Counted from the stretch's first letter, positions 13,501-25,094 are shown. The stretch: 64,000 bases of DNA from Trochalopteron elliotii (GCA_024734555.1 JANPWX010000653.1:1221824-1285823), one strand, 5' to 3'. Notes: generated by a model not told the origin, from the letters alone. Numbers and translations are program-made.

Positions 13501-14699
13501 ATGAGGGCATTGAGAGACAAAGGGACAAAAAAGGAATAACAGTTCTTGAGTGACCTAATTTTTTCTGTGCTGAATATAGAAACCTTGTGTGGTGGTGAGC
13601 ACCAGTGGCAGGATCCCCAGACCAGATATTCATGTTCCTTTTACTTTCCCAGAACCCTCAAAGAGAAACTGTAGGAGGATTTAGGATTACAGAAAGAATA
13701 TGAAGCAGCTCTAAAGCATCGCATTGTTCACAGGCCCTAAGTCAACTGTGAACCCACAATGAATTTGGTTTTTAGATGAAACACAAACAACCAAGGTGGA
13801 TTTTACATCATCAGGAAATACCAACATAAAAAAGACAAAGTATTTGGAGGTAAAACCATTCTCAGAAGCCCAAGAGCTCAACTGCATGCTCTTGACCTAG
13901 AGAATAAAAGAGATTTTTACAGAACATCTGAAATAGATTTTAACAGAATATATGAAATTAGCATACACTGCCATCAAGTGAAGATCAGACACAATGCAAG
14001 GACACATCTCTACAGTTACAAAAATCTTCATAGATGGCATCATGTCACCTGTCAGCATTGCCCCAGACCTGCACCCGATCCTAATCCAGGCAAATTGTGG
14101 TTTGAGCTCTACCACCAGAATGCAGCTACGGCTCTGCTAATCCGTTTCACTTGCTACACACCAACACTTATCCTTGGTAATCCCCCTTTGCCAACTGTCT
14201 GCTCACACACAAAAAAGCTGCAAAGACATCTGTACACCTTACCCTGTAGTTCCAATTTCTAGCTCATGATGTTCCTGCACTGGTCCCCAATTCATACCTG
14301 TGGTCTCCACTCCAGCCCCCAGGACCATCCTCCCAATCTCAGCCTTCACTTCAGGCACTGCAGCACTGCAAACATTACCCAGATTACACGTTAAGCCCAG
14401 CCACTGGACCATGGTTCATATCTAGCTCCTTAGACCAGTGCTGGTCTGCCCCGGGCCTGGTTTTCTGTCCGGTTCATGTTTCATATTCACCCTTTCTGCT
14501 TTCCAAAACTGTGATACAGAATCAAATTCCAAGTGAGAACAGCTTTCTGCAGTTGCTGCATGCTTCATCCACCCAAAGTGCTAAATCTGGCAAATCAGAG
14601 AGCGGATCTGATGGATCCAATATTCTACCAGAAGCAGATCAAGGGCTTAACTGAAGCAGCAAGGACTCCCCATAACGACAGTCTTCCTGTCCACACAGC
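13501..14699. other. Possible ERV leader then intergenic DNA
   Basis: The first 100-150 bp after the primer-binding site may be retroviral leader. No gag-like protein follows, and the sequence soon becomes ordinary. The element is therefore a 5' fragment. Confidence 0.5.
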
Positions 14700-14975
14700 C
14701 CTCTGTTTAAAACATCTGACAGCTGTTGAACAGCAGGTTACATTATTGCATGATGGAGGTTGTCACTTTAATCCTGACTTGTAAAAAGAAGATCCATTAT
14801 TACAGCATGTACTGTAATAAGACAAAGACAGTACACCAGAAAGCAAAAAAGTTATAAGCTTATTTTTGGATAAAAACAAAAGTATAATGAAATAGCAAAT
14901 TACTCATCAACATTTGGAAAGGCAGCTACTCCATATGTGTACAATATAAAGAGTAAAAAAGAACAAAATACAAAA
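14700..14975. repeat. Diverged 280-bp repeat, copy A
   Basis: It aligns by eye to 17,411-17,700 with shared blocks: AACAGCAGGTTAC.TTATTGCAT near the start, CAAGAAAGCAA-type text in the middle, and ACTCCATA..TGTGTA, TATA.AGAGTAA and AACAAAATA at the end. Divergence is perhaps a quarter to a third with small indels. The family is not recognised. Confidence 0.65.
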
Positions 14976-17410
14976 AAAGCAACTAAGAGTCATAAGCCAA
15001 GACCTTCAGGAAACAGTGTCTCTAGTTTCTTCAGAGAAAAAAAATCAAGTGACCTTTATTGAGACTTTGAAACTACTCAGTGCCCAGTTCTCTCCTCAGC
15101 ATTCCTCCTCACTCTCTCTCCAGTAGCTGCTTCACATCCAGCTGGCAACGGGACCCCAGGGAGATGGTCCAACATCCTCCCACCCTCTTCACTGCTCTGT
15201 CTCCGGCACTGGCTACCAGGCTCCCCCCACTCACAAGGCCACCTCTGCACTGCCCCATTGTCCCTGCCCTGAGCAGGACTTCACCCTCCTGCCCCAGCCA
15301 GCACCTTTCTCCTTTGCCCCACACAACCCACTCTGGTCCCAGCATCTGGAAGGGTTTGGCCTTCAGGATTGTTTCCCTACAAACCAATGACTCCAGAGCA
15401 ATGAAAAGAAGAAGCACTTGTGATTGATCAATCCAATTGTTTTATTTTCACCTGTTAAGAGAACCCTCTGCCTACCAGCAGAGCTCAACATAGATGGGCA
15501 GACAGACTTGAATACAATTAAATACAGGAAAAAATTGAACTATATACAACAAGACAGACATCTACATAATATAAAGATTTTTTTCATTTTCTATGAGTTC
15601 TTGCCAATATTGCTGGAACTGAAATATATCAGACTTTTTTTTTCCCTTGAAGAAAAAAGCATGTAATGAATTTCCAATTTTTTTCCCATGTACTGAAGAC
15701 ATAATATCTGTTTTGAGATGCACAAAATTTGTGGCACTTCACAGGGTACACAAAAGCTAAAAACTTTTTGTTATAGTTTATGATATCTAAATTTTGATTA
15801 GATCTATTTATTGAGACTAACTCTAAAGTGGTATTTACATGGAGGAAGTTGTGCAAAATCATTTAGGCTATGGCTAGTAGACTGGGAAAGATGCATGGTT
15901 AAGTGACTCACCCTCATCCTCCATAGTAATCCCTTAAATCCTCTTCTGGTCATTTTTTTCACACAGCAGCCTCCCCAGGAAAATAAGCCATAATTTATTG
16001 TTTCTTTGTTAAGCTACTGGGACAAAGTAGTTTCTGTGACCCCTATGGGTCTCTACAATTTTAACGTTGGGCTGCTTCTCTTCACACAATGAATACTTTA
16101 AGCATCAACTCTCTGCTCTTTGGGACACAAATGCAGCCATCACTGTCACTGCAGTATCCTGAGACAGCCATACTCCTTGTGTACCCATGGCAGCACACAG
16201 GAACTACCTGTGTAACTTTGCAGGAGTCATCCTATTGCCACAATACAGAAACTGCACATTCCTGCTAACAGCACTGAATAAAGCCAGTCCAAACCAGGAT
16301 GGGGAAGGTACTGCATTTCTTGAGGCAGCCCTTATGTAACAAACCCCTCTATTATGATATCCAGAAACATCCTAAATAAAATTAAAAAAAAGAAAGTCAA
16401 CTTCACTTTGGGTTGCAAGGCAGCTTGACACAGCTAATGTGAAAGAGCTTTAATTAGAAGCTTCCTATAGATCCCAAGGACAGGTTAGCAAAGACACGTG
16501 ATAGCAACACTAACTAAACACATCCTTGTGCTGCACCAGGGCACAGAATGGTTCTTATAATGGTTTCTATAAGCAACCAACTGCCAAGAGATGGCCAGGT
16601 TTAATTCTAGAGTTTTTCATAGATGCACCTACCACAGCTGTGGATCATAAACCACTGATTTTAATCATCTTGTCTACATCAACCTGTTTGTGTCGGCTCA
16701 CCCTGGATTCCAGATCAGCTCGGACATTTTAGCAGTAAGTTTAAAATAGACATTTAGAATTCAATCCTGGGGAAAAGGTGACTGGGTAAGAGTGCATGAA
16801 CTGGTATATTCCTGCCTTCTCTACTAGAGAAACTGTCTTTCCTAGGAGATATATCTGACTTCTTTTTTAAAGCTGCATTTAAGGAAAGCTGGACAACCCT
16901 CAGGGCACAGGGAGATTAACTTTCCATTAACAAGCTGTCAACATTGCTACCAAACACTTTTTAAAGCCTCAACTCAATAATGGCAATACAGTTATTTAAT
17001 TTTCAATCCTATTCACCAGGCTACATCCAGTCAGGTGTCAGTGTAACAACCAGCGAGAACAGCAAAGTGAACACACTGAACTTAAAGCATTACACTGGGA
17101 ACAGCTGCTACAGTAAGATGATCTGTAGGTAGTTTGGTATTCAGCATACAGATGAATTTGCTTCTTGTTCATCACTAGGAAGCCTAGAGAAGACTGTATT
17201 CTTGGTAGTTATTAGGAGAGAGTGTTACAGCACAAGTAAACCCAAGAGACTATCTCATCATGTTAGAAAATAAGTTCAGTGTTGGGATTAAAACACAGGA
17301 ATTCTTGGTAGTAGAAACAATCAAGGAATTATTTTCACATTGTACATGCTGCAATGTGTCCATGTACTTGGGATCTCATGGAGTTCACAAAAACATCTGC
17401 ATGTTCAAAT
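14976..17410 (-). other. Region that may hold the distal RNF4 3' UTR
   Basis: AT-rich, no transposon recognised, several minus-strand AATAAA-like signals. Extent of transcription unknown. Confidence 0.35.
15441..15446 (-). terminator. Candidate distal RNF4 poly(A) signal AATAAA
   Basis: Minus-strand GAAAATAAAACAATT lies about 2.5 kb downstream of the RNF4 stop. RNF4 transcripts with a multi-kilobase 3' UTR are known in mammals, and no recognisable transposon border lies between. This is a guess from spacing only. Confidence 0.25.
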
Positions 17411-17700
17411 CATCTGCTCAAAACACTTGTCTGCTGGTTAACAGCAGGTTACTTTATTGCATAACCTTTGTTTTCAATTTAAGACTGATTTACAAAAAAA
17501 CAACCCATCAGTACAGAACTCACTCTACTTGAGCAAAGATGATATGCAAGAAAGCAAGAGTCATGAGCTTCTTACAGGATGAAAAAAAAGGTGTTATGAC
17601 ACTGTAAATTGCTAATCTGTCTTCTGAAAGGAAACTATTCCATACCTGTATGTGAAGGTAGGAATAATTTATAGAGTAAGAAATAACAAAATAGTCACAC
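17411..17700. repeat. Diverged 280-bp repeat, copy B (downstream of RNF4 stop)
   Basis: Partner of the copy 2.7 kb to the left, in the same orientation. This copy starts about 300 bp beyond the RNF4 stop codon and contains a minus-strand AATAAA at about 17,450. It may therefore be part of the RNF4 3' UTR. Confidence 0.65.
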
Positions 17701-17888
17701 TCCCTCATTTAAGCATTAAAAAAAGTAGAAGGAAATGGATTAACTGCTTCCTTCCCGGTCTAGGTTGCTGGTCTAGTTTAGACCAGCAGTCATCGATTTA
17801 GCATGACAACCAGGAACATAACAAAAAGCAACTTGGACCATAAAAAAGCTGTCTAGATACGTTCAAGTTGGTCTCCAAAAAAAACAGT

Positions 17889-17894
17889 TTTATT
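17889..17894 (-). terminator. RNF4: Candidate RNF4 proximal poly(A) signal AATAAA
   Basis: The minus strand has AATAAA about 100 nt after the RNF4 stop codon. It would give a very short 3' UTR. Longer forms ending near another AATAAA (15,441-15,446 or about 17,450) are equally possible, so the real cleavage site cannot be fixed from sequence alone. Confidence 0.3.
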
Positions 17895-17995
17895 TGGATT
17901 TGTGCACAACCTGCTGCTCTTTAAATCTTCAGAGCACTGAAAATATAACATTTCCCCCAAAATCCAGTTGAGTCTGTCCTGAGAAATAAAAGTAC

Positions 17996-18145
17996 TCATA
18001 TATAAATGGGATGATACTGTCTGTGAGTGAGTTTCTTCCTGCAGGTTGGGCAGGAGTTGGCATTCCTAAGGGAATCACGGAGGCACTGACTGCAGAAGAC
18101 ATGGCCACATTTTGTTGACACAATCAGTCGTCCACTTTGCACAAT
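17996..18145 (-). CDS. RNF4: RNF4 last coding exon (second half of RING, stop)
   Basis: The exon follows a TTTCTTTTCTTCCAG acceptor and encodes residues 146-194: the zinc ligands of the CGHVFCSQC and CPTC motifs and the C-terminal tail, which packs in the RING dimer in known structures. The stop is TGA at 17,996-17,998. The arginine after the last CPTC pair and the penultimate-region tyrosine used by human RNF4 to hold E2-ubiquitin are present. Confidence 0.96.
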   Translation of the reverse strand: MVQSGRLIVSTKCGHVFCSQCLRDSLRNANSCPTCRKKLTHRQYHPIYI

Positions 18146-21100
18146 CTGGAAGAAAAGAAACCACAAAAGTTGTTGGAAGTAAAGAATTCAACTTTACTGG
18201 TCTACTGCCATCTCACAAACAGGACTTACCATATCTGGAATTGTCCTTTACTCTTGGAATAGTAAGGAACCTGAAGATCTTTTAGTGCCATCCTGCCAAG
18301 GGTTGGTTCCTCCCTCTATCCCCACCACCAAGAAGTGACTTAGACTGACAAGTTACTATGAGCTTCAACACAAGCTCTGTCCTTCAAGCCAGCTCTCTGT
18401 AACATCCCACACTGGCCAAATGAGTTTTTCACTCCCCCTCTGCCCCTTTCTCCCCCCCACAGAATATAAAGGATGACAGCATGTGGATCCTTACCTCTGA
18501 GTAGACATCCATGCAAATTGGACAGCTGACAGTCCCAGATGGCCTTGTGGTACAGAGAACAGAACAAGAAAGAACATGCAGCCATTAATTTCACTGCACA
18601 TCAAGGGTTACCCACACACAAAATGTCACATCACCATCTGAGTGTGCTGACTAGCCATGATGCATTTCTTTTCAAGACTCCTGTGTATCTTTAGCTCCCC
18701 AGTTTGTTGCATGTAATAACAAGATTGGGTCTCCCTGTCCCAAAGGAAAGGTTTTCCCCTAGGGGCAAGATGCACTCAGTCACCCTGGTCTACTACAAGA
18801 ACTCACAGCAGTCTCTTGCTCTGTTCAGCACTCATCTCCAACAGGCCATCAGTGACAGCTCTGTAACAAAAGCACGGAGCTGTGCCTTGGAAACAAGTCA
18901 CTCTAGAAAGAGAAAAGGCTCTCAGAAGTTCAAAAATCCCCTGCCCTAATTTAGCAACAGCCCAGTAACATGTGCATTCCAAGAACCCTTTATAAAATGT
19001 AGGTCAGGAATGCACTAACGTGAGGAAATACTCAACCCCAAATTTCTAGTTCCAAGGCGGAAAGACCGACTCAGTGTCTGTTACTGAGCTGTGGTTTCAG
19101 ATGTGCCTCTGCTGCCTTCAGCCTCCAGGACAGCAGTACTGCACACACACTTAGCAACAGACACAGCTCTGCTGCCTAGGGAACATGTCCCAGCCCAAGA
19201 GCTCAATAGTGTCAGCTAGCAGAAACTAAAAGAGCTTCCTGACACTTTTCTTTACAAACTAATCACTAGTTTAAACCTTTGGAGCTCTTTACCCTAAACA
19301 CTTGGTGTTCTTATGTCACCGCCCATGCTGAACCACAGTTTGTAATTTATTAATCAAACAGGAATAGAAAGTATGAGATGGCCTTTATCCCATTATCTTC
19401 AATTCAAGCAGGGAGTACTACTAACATCTACCCCTAGTTTCACCTACAGAATTTAACTCCACTAATTCTTCCATTTTTACTCCTCAAATTCTTGAGGCAC
19501 CAGCTATAACACTTCAGTAACAAATTACAATTGCTGATAATCTTAGAAGGATGAAGAGTCCAACACTACAAATGGCTCTGGCAATCCCCAGCACCAGGAA
19601 GGACCCTTTTGTCAATGTCAAATGCTGCAGCACTGAGTTCTTTCAGCCTTACCTACACAGAGCAGGAAGGTGCAATCTTTAACAGAGGAGACCGAAGGAA
19701 CAAACTATTACTTTTTTATATTATCCAATTAGTGTTATTTGTTCTCTGAAGTACTTAACAACCAAAATTTAAACATCCACAACTCCACTGGCAAAGCACA
19801 TTATGGATTAGAATAGCACAGGACCTTTTGGTGGCATATTTATGACCTGGCACCCAAAAGCTACATACTCAAGTTCTCTCCTACACTACCTTTCAGTCAT
19901 CCAAAAGGCTCAAAGCACATCAGCTTCAATTAACCCTGTACTTCCCCTGCTCCCCACAAAAAAAACCCCCACTTTAAAAGAAGTTCATGCCACAACTCTT
20001 ATGTCCTTCTGATACTTTGGAGAGACTACCTAGAACAGAGGCTAGACAAAGTTAAAAGAATAAAGTAGGTATTTATTAAAAAGCCTTCAAAGAACACACC
20101 TTAGGAAGTGCAAAGCCTCGCAGAGGCCACACCCAAGATGGACAACAGTCAGGAGTTTCTCAGACTGATCTAAGTTTGGTCTATTTGCATATCAGAGGTT
20201 AATTGTCCAATTAGAGTTTCATGTAATGAAGTCACATTCCTCTGGTTTGCTCCCACCTGCCCCGATTCATTTTTGTTTACACTTTCTGGAGCCTGAGGCA
20301 AATGGTGTGACCTTGGTTCCCAGGCCCAGAAGGATTGTTTAGTCAGACCAAAGGGGGAAGAAAGCTAACTAGCATTCCAAGTAGAGTTCTGAGTTATACA
20401 CTAATGCAGCATAGAATCTGAAAAATATAAAAGCTAAAACCTTAAGGCATCACTTCAACTTGCCTAGTCACACAGACACCGGATTTCACTTCCTTAGTCT
20501 AACATACTGCAGCAGGATTTACTCTTTCTCTGCAGAATGGGGTCTTTACTCACTCAAACAGCAAGATTCCCATCCCATATGCAAACATATCAGGGCTCCA
20601 TGACATCCAAGTGACAGAACAAGAACTGACCATAAGAGCATGACCTCCAGGATCACCTTGCAAGTACACCTTGGGAAGGACAGCAGCTGCTTCGAGAAAG
20701 GCAGCAACTGGCACATGTAAAAAAATGTATGTAAAAAAAGCAGGGAATGCATAAGTGTTTTTAGTGGAATTTGCCAGTCTGCTGCCTCCCAGCCTTGTGA
20801 TACCAAACCTTAGGGACACCAACAGAAGTATTTTACATCTCACTAACTACTGGATCTTTGTAGGAAAAGGAAATGCAATACATTATGAGCTCTGGCCTGT
20901 GACTAATCCCCACTTCCTTGCCATACCCCACACACATCTTTAAGGCTGTATACAAAGCTGTAGATCTGTTTTGGGCTGGCTTTTCATCCTAAAGTGAAAA
21001 TTGTACCATTTGACTATCATGCAACATGGGATGTCACACTCATTAAAAGAGGGAACTGAGTAAGTGAAGGCATTCAAGAAAGTCAGGTGATGACAAATAC

Positions 21101-24100
21101 AACTGAGTCCTGTCTGTCTCACAAGAAGCACGACTCAGTGTTTGGCAGGCCATGAGCCATACATACTTTGAATTGGCAGTTTCCTCTTCCAGCGGCCCCA
21201 GCTCTCGAGACGCTTTATCAGCCACATACACATCGTTATCTCTTGTTTCATCCTCATCATCACTGCTCAGCACACAGCTGTCTGACTGCCGCTGGCTCCT
21301 CAGCCTCAGATTTCTCCTTGGTCGTTGGTTCTCTGTAATTTCATTTTGTTAAGTTAGCTATACTATTATCTCTCTCTCTGGAGCTATCCTTGAAATGAAA
21401 TATTAGACCATATTCAGCTGAGTTAAAAGCAACCTTAAACTAGTTTCCAAATATTAAGGCTGAACAGGTCCAGATATTGTGAATATTCTGCTACATACTG
21501 ACACAAAACATTTGCTCTCCTCACACTATGAACAGCTAAAAATTAATCTTGAAGATCCTCGATTACATCCCATGCAATTACACTACCTGTGAATTAATCT
21601 CCCCTACAAAACGAAGATACTTCTCCCAATCCTGACTGACAGAAACTGCTACAATCCTATGCTGAGGAACTGCACCAATTGCTGTGTTCTCTGAGAGAGG
21701 ACTGAACTCAAGCTTAACTCAGCAACTCCAGTATCCATGTAAAAATAATCAAGCTACTAAACAATAAAATGACATAAGTCACAAAACCACTTCCTGCCTA
21801 AGTGTTCAGCTACACTTTTAATACAGGCATTCTTCACTTACTCTTGCTTCATTCAGAGCACAGAACAGATTACATCCTAGATAAGCAGCTGACAATGTGC
21901 TAATACATCTCCAATAATGTAATCAGAACCACGTCTGAAAGATGTAAAAGATGAACTTCTCTAGATCTGTAACTATTTTATCATCTAAAGTAGAAAAACA
22001 GTTAATACTTCTCAGTGCAAAATTTGAAGCATGTAAGACTAGTGAATACTATAAGCACAAATAATTTTCTTTAGCTCCTTCACTGCAATACAAAACTTCA
22101 GACTTTTTTTTTCATTCACAACCAATATCCTAATGCTAATTAAAATTATGGTCAACTTGGTGTTTAATGAAATTCCATTTTTAGAAAATAAGTATTTAGA
22201 GCAGCTTTTGATACATTTTATTTCAGATACTTTCTACAAGCTGTGATACTGACTAACAGAGACTGGATTCACTCTCTAAGGCATTGGCCAAATGCTTTAG
22301 CCATGTCATTGGCCTTCTGCAGTTTCAAAAAATGCTGTTCAAATTTATTGGAAAAGGCAAGAAAAAATAATAATTATTACATTTAGGAGAATTCCATTAT
22401 CAATTTTAAAATGTCAACTCACCTTCAACAATCTTGCATCAACACATATGGGAAGGGAGAGAAAAGAAAATACAATTAGACTTTGTTGTGCACCCCTAGT
22501 GTTACACAGAAACACCAGTTAGGCACAGGAGTTCCAACAAAACAAGCCAAGAATGGTAGGCTATAACTCTTATTTTGATTAGGAATATTAAAAGTAGTAT
22601 ATTAAATATACTGTAAACAACTATCTGGATTCTGATGGTTCTGCTCCCACTGCTCCAGTGGGGTAGAAATAGAGGCAACTCAGGAACCACCTGAAACCAC
22701 TTCTCCCTGCTCGCCCAGTTCAGTTCCATGCTTTAGGCTTTCAGGTGATTCTTTCCCTTTCTCCTCAAACAGGCCAGTTCAGCAGTGATGTCCATAAACA
22801 CTTCATGCTACAGCAGCTGCTGAAGAAAAGAAACCAAATCCCCCACCTGCTCTTGGTGGAACTGGAGCAGGGTAAGTGCAGATTCTGTTGTTAACTTTAA
22901 GGCCTTTCCTTTGCAAAGGTTCAGGAACAACCCCAGCAAGAAATACTCCCAATGCTATTCCTGTTGCTTTGTTTCTGCCCGGCACAGGAGCAGTGGCATC
23001 CCAAAACTGAGGGGATAAACAACACTGTCAGCTGGATCAAAGACTATTCTAGCTTGCAAAAGAGCAGGAAAAAAAAAAAGGTTTTTTAAAGACTTCTTGA
23101 AGTATTAACCTGAACTTATTTTACTTAATCTTCTTTCCATTGGCTTTTTCTTTGAATCATTGACTTATAGGGGTATTAGAAAAAATTCTTCACCAAGAGT
23201 TGTCAAGCACTGGAAGGGGCAGCCCAGCAGCATTGGCTTGAAGTCACCATCCCTGGAGATATTTCCAAGACATGCAGATGTGGTACTTACAGACATGGCT
23301 CAGCTGTGGACTTGGCAGTGCTGAGTGAATGGCTGGACTCAATGATCTTAGAGGTCCTTTCCAAGCTGAACAATTCTATGATTCTATCTTTGATATATCC
23401 AGAAAAACTTCAGCTATCAACTGCACCTTTTTATGTTACACTACTTATGACTGATCTACATAAACTCCAGGTCCTGGAGCAAAAAGTTATTCTATACTAC
23501 CCTATCACTAACTGCAAGTGCACCTCCAGAGCAGCTTCTTTGTTATCTGTAACACAGGACCTTCCTGCCCTGACGAGCCAACTCTGAACTTAAAACTTCC
23601 CCCCTTAAAGTCAGATTGTATCAGGCAACATATGAGAAAACTAATTTGACTACAATATTTAGGCAAGTGTGCTATTCACTGCTTACCACAACAGAATCAT
23701 TGTGAGTTAGATCAACGACTACAGGATCAGAAGATTCACATGTGAGATCTACTACTTCTTCACCAGCTGAAAAACAAAGTTAGAAACAAGGTCAGGGATT
23801 GCAGAGGAGGAAAATTGCCTGCCACTGTGTAACAGCCTGAGATTCAACCATCTCCTGTCCATCTTCTCTTCAGGAAACAAGTCTAAGATTTCACTCAAGC
23901 TTTACCCTCAGCAGTTCACAGAGAGCTTTAACAGCCCTATTTTCAGCTAGCTGAAATGCAAAAGAGCAGCTAAGCTCCTCACACAGTTCTGTCAGATGAC
24001 AACAGCAACAGACAATTCATCTGACAGGAGAATATTTATCACACAGAAATATAACATGAATCATATAGGATAGAATAGTACTGTGCTCTGTAGACTCCTT

Positions 24101-25072
24101 TGAGGGATTGGGCACAATTAATGATACAGAAGTTTTCTGTATCTTCATCAAACTTGGGAGTTCCCAAATTCAGTTTGGCACTCTGCATAGCGGCAGCTGC
24201 TGTAACTCCCATCTCATCTGAATAGACATGCAGATGTCTGAGCAGGTCTTGAGGACCTTTCCTACACAACTCATCCATCACTAGTGGCAAATGCATTGTA
24301 GCTCAGTAACAAACCGACCAGTTTTCAGTAGGCTTGTTGTTCAGCGATGCCATACTAGGCACTTCCTAAAATCCTGTTTCCCTTCTCCAGTAAACGGCCT
24401 AGAAACTGGCAAAAGCACATATTCAGTTGGACCCAAATCCTCCAGAAGCATTTTCTGTTCTTATCACTTCAACAGAAAGCTTACCACTTTCCTCAAGTTC
24501 TATTGGCTCTGCTTCTGAAGCCATTTCAGCAGTAGAAGCCATGAGCCTGTTTCTTTTTCGAGCTTGCCTAGAATTAACTGTTCCTCCACGGCGCTTCCGT
24601 TGAGTCTAAGAGAGAACAAAGACTTTACATTTTCTGTGCAAGCAATATTAACATAGCCCTCAATTTTGCAACACCAATGAAAGCACACAAGGGTACAGAA
24701 AACACTCCTGTAATGGCTGTAATAGTGATCAAAAGGTGGTATGGGTTATTCCTACCTGAATCGATTCCAGCAAGGAAAAATCATCACCCCAGATCTCTTA
24801 GCAGCTGCCTCACCAAGAAAAAGCCTATCATGATGGTTTGCAAATGAGAAACTAGTTCACAATTTATTAGGTTTTGCTGACATTGTGACTATTTCTGTAT
24901 CACTGCTAGCACCTAGAGTGATTAAAAATCTTTACTGAACTTACATGAAGATTCAATATACTTATCGTCCTGTGCATTAGCTACAAACTCTTAAAACAGT
25001 TTGCTGAAATACAATGGAAAATGTTTCAACAATCAGGTTTGTGTTGAGTGGCAAAATACTTACTGTGCTCAT
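17996..25072 (-). CDS. RNF4: RNF4, SUMO-targeted E3 ubiquitin ligase (7 coding exons)
   Basis: Seen: seven minus-strand exons (25064-25072, 24485-24605, 23687-23766, 22423-22432, 21167-21332, 18495-18543, 17996-18145) have GT/AG borders and join in phase to 194 residues. Basic N-terminus QRKRRGG lies at about 5-11. SIM-like motifs are PIEL near 37, VVDLT at 48-52, VVVDLT at 59-64 and VVIV at 69-72. An arginine-rich stretch follows at about 75-85, then an acidic serine patch LSSDDED near 95. The RING has zinc ligands C136, C139, C158, H160, C163, C166, C177 and C180, and the protein ends YHPIYI. Known for the family: RNF4 binds poly-SUMO chains through tandem SIMs, dimerises through its RING and ubiquitinates SUMOylated nuclear proteins such as PML. 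Human RNF4 is 190 residues, so this length fits. The start is the ATG followed by S-T, as in other RNF4 proteins. Repeats occur only in introns. Confidence 0.96.
18495..18543 (-). CDS. RNF4: RNF4 exon with first RING cysteine pair
   Basis: A 49-bp exon with acceptor ACCACAAG and donor GAG|GTAAGG. It encodes PSGTVSCPICMDVYSE (130-145), with zinc ligands C136 and C139. Its first base completes a lysine codon begun in the preceding exon. Confidence 0.95.
20010..20452 (-). mobile_element. Solo ERV LTR, 443 bp, with 4-bp duplication CTTC
   Basis: On the minus strand it begins TGATGCCTTAAGG and ends CCAAAGTATCA, with AATAAATACC near its end. CTTC flanks it at 20,006-20,009 and 20,453-20,456. A 4-bp duplication suits an ERV1-type element. 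It is in the RNF4 intron between the 18.5 and 21.2 kb exons, in the same sense as the gene, so its AATAAA could work as a premature poly(A) signal. Confidence 0.85.
21167..21332 (-). CDS. RNF4: RNF4 exon: arginine-rich motif and acidic serine patch
   Basis: A 166-bp exon with acceptor TTACAG and donor AAA|GTATGT. It carries the RPRRN core of the arginine-rich motif, then SDSCVLSSDDED and the linker DVYVADKASRE, followed by a glutamate-rich linker. The stretch between the acidic patch and the RING is less conserved than the flanks, as expected for a linker. Confidence 0.93.
22423..22432 (-). CDS. RNF4: RNF4 10-nt microexon (ATTGTTGAAG)
   Basis: The exon before ends after ...DSVV in phase 0. 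The exon after needs one preceding base to make a glutamate codon and then reads NQRPRRN. The only matching bridge I see is ATTGTTGAAG, preceded by TGCAAG and followed by GTGAGT. It encodes I-V-E plus the first base of E and restores VVIVEE, corresponding to VVIVDE in human RNF4. Both the exact reading frame and the residue match support it. Transcript evidence would be decisive. Confidence 0.85.
23171..23387 (+). repeat. CR1 LINE 3' fragment in RNF4 intron
   Basis: Contains the AAAAATTCTTCACCAAGAG block, the CAATGATCTTAGAGGTCC block and terminal ATTCTATGATTCTATC. It is antisense to RNF4. Confidence 0.87.
23687..23766 (-). CDS. RNF4: RNF4 exon carrying SIM2 and SIM3
   Basis: An 80-bp exon with acceptor TTTTTCAG and donor GTG|GTAAGC. 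It encodes GEEVVDLTCESSDP and VVVDLTHNDSVV. The two hydrophobic cores flanked by acidic residues are the principal SUMO-binding motifs of this ligase. Confidence 0.96.
24485..24605 (-). CDS. RNF4: RNF4 exon: basic N-terminus and SIM1
   Basis: A 121-bp exon with acceptor CTCTCTTAG and donor AGTG|GTAAGC. It encodes TQRKRRGGTVNSRQARKRN through EAEPIELEES. The basic run looks like a nuclear localisation signal, and PIEL is the first SIM. Confidence 0.95.
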
Positions 25073-25094
25073 AGTGTTTCTTGATCTAAAACCA
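25064..25094 (-). CDS. RNF4: RNF4 start exon (ATG AGC ACA, with some 5' UTR)
   Basis: The coding part is ATG-AGC-ACA at 25,072-25,064, followed directly by the donor GTAAGT. The sequence just before the ATG, ATCAAGAAACACT, resembles the 5' UTR context of mammalian RNF4. The acceptor CATCTTTCTCAG would set the 5' border at 25,094. An alternative acceptor (TTTGATAG) near 25,232 would make the exon longer, so the non-coding border is uncertain. Confidence 0.75.

Noticed and set aside
1..17400. Search for FAM193A exons expected downstream of RNF4
   Set aside because: No minus-strand exon with matching phases and recognisable protein was found; the gene may start to the left of the window.
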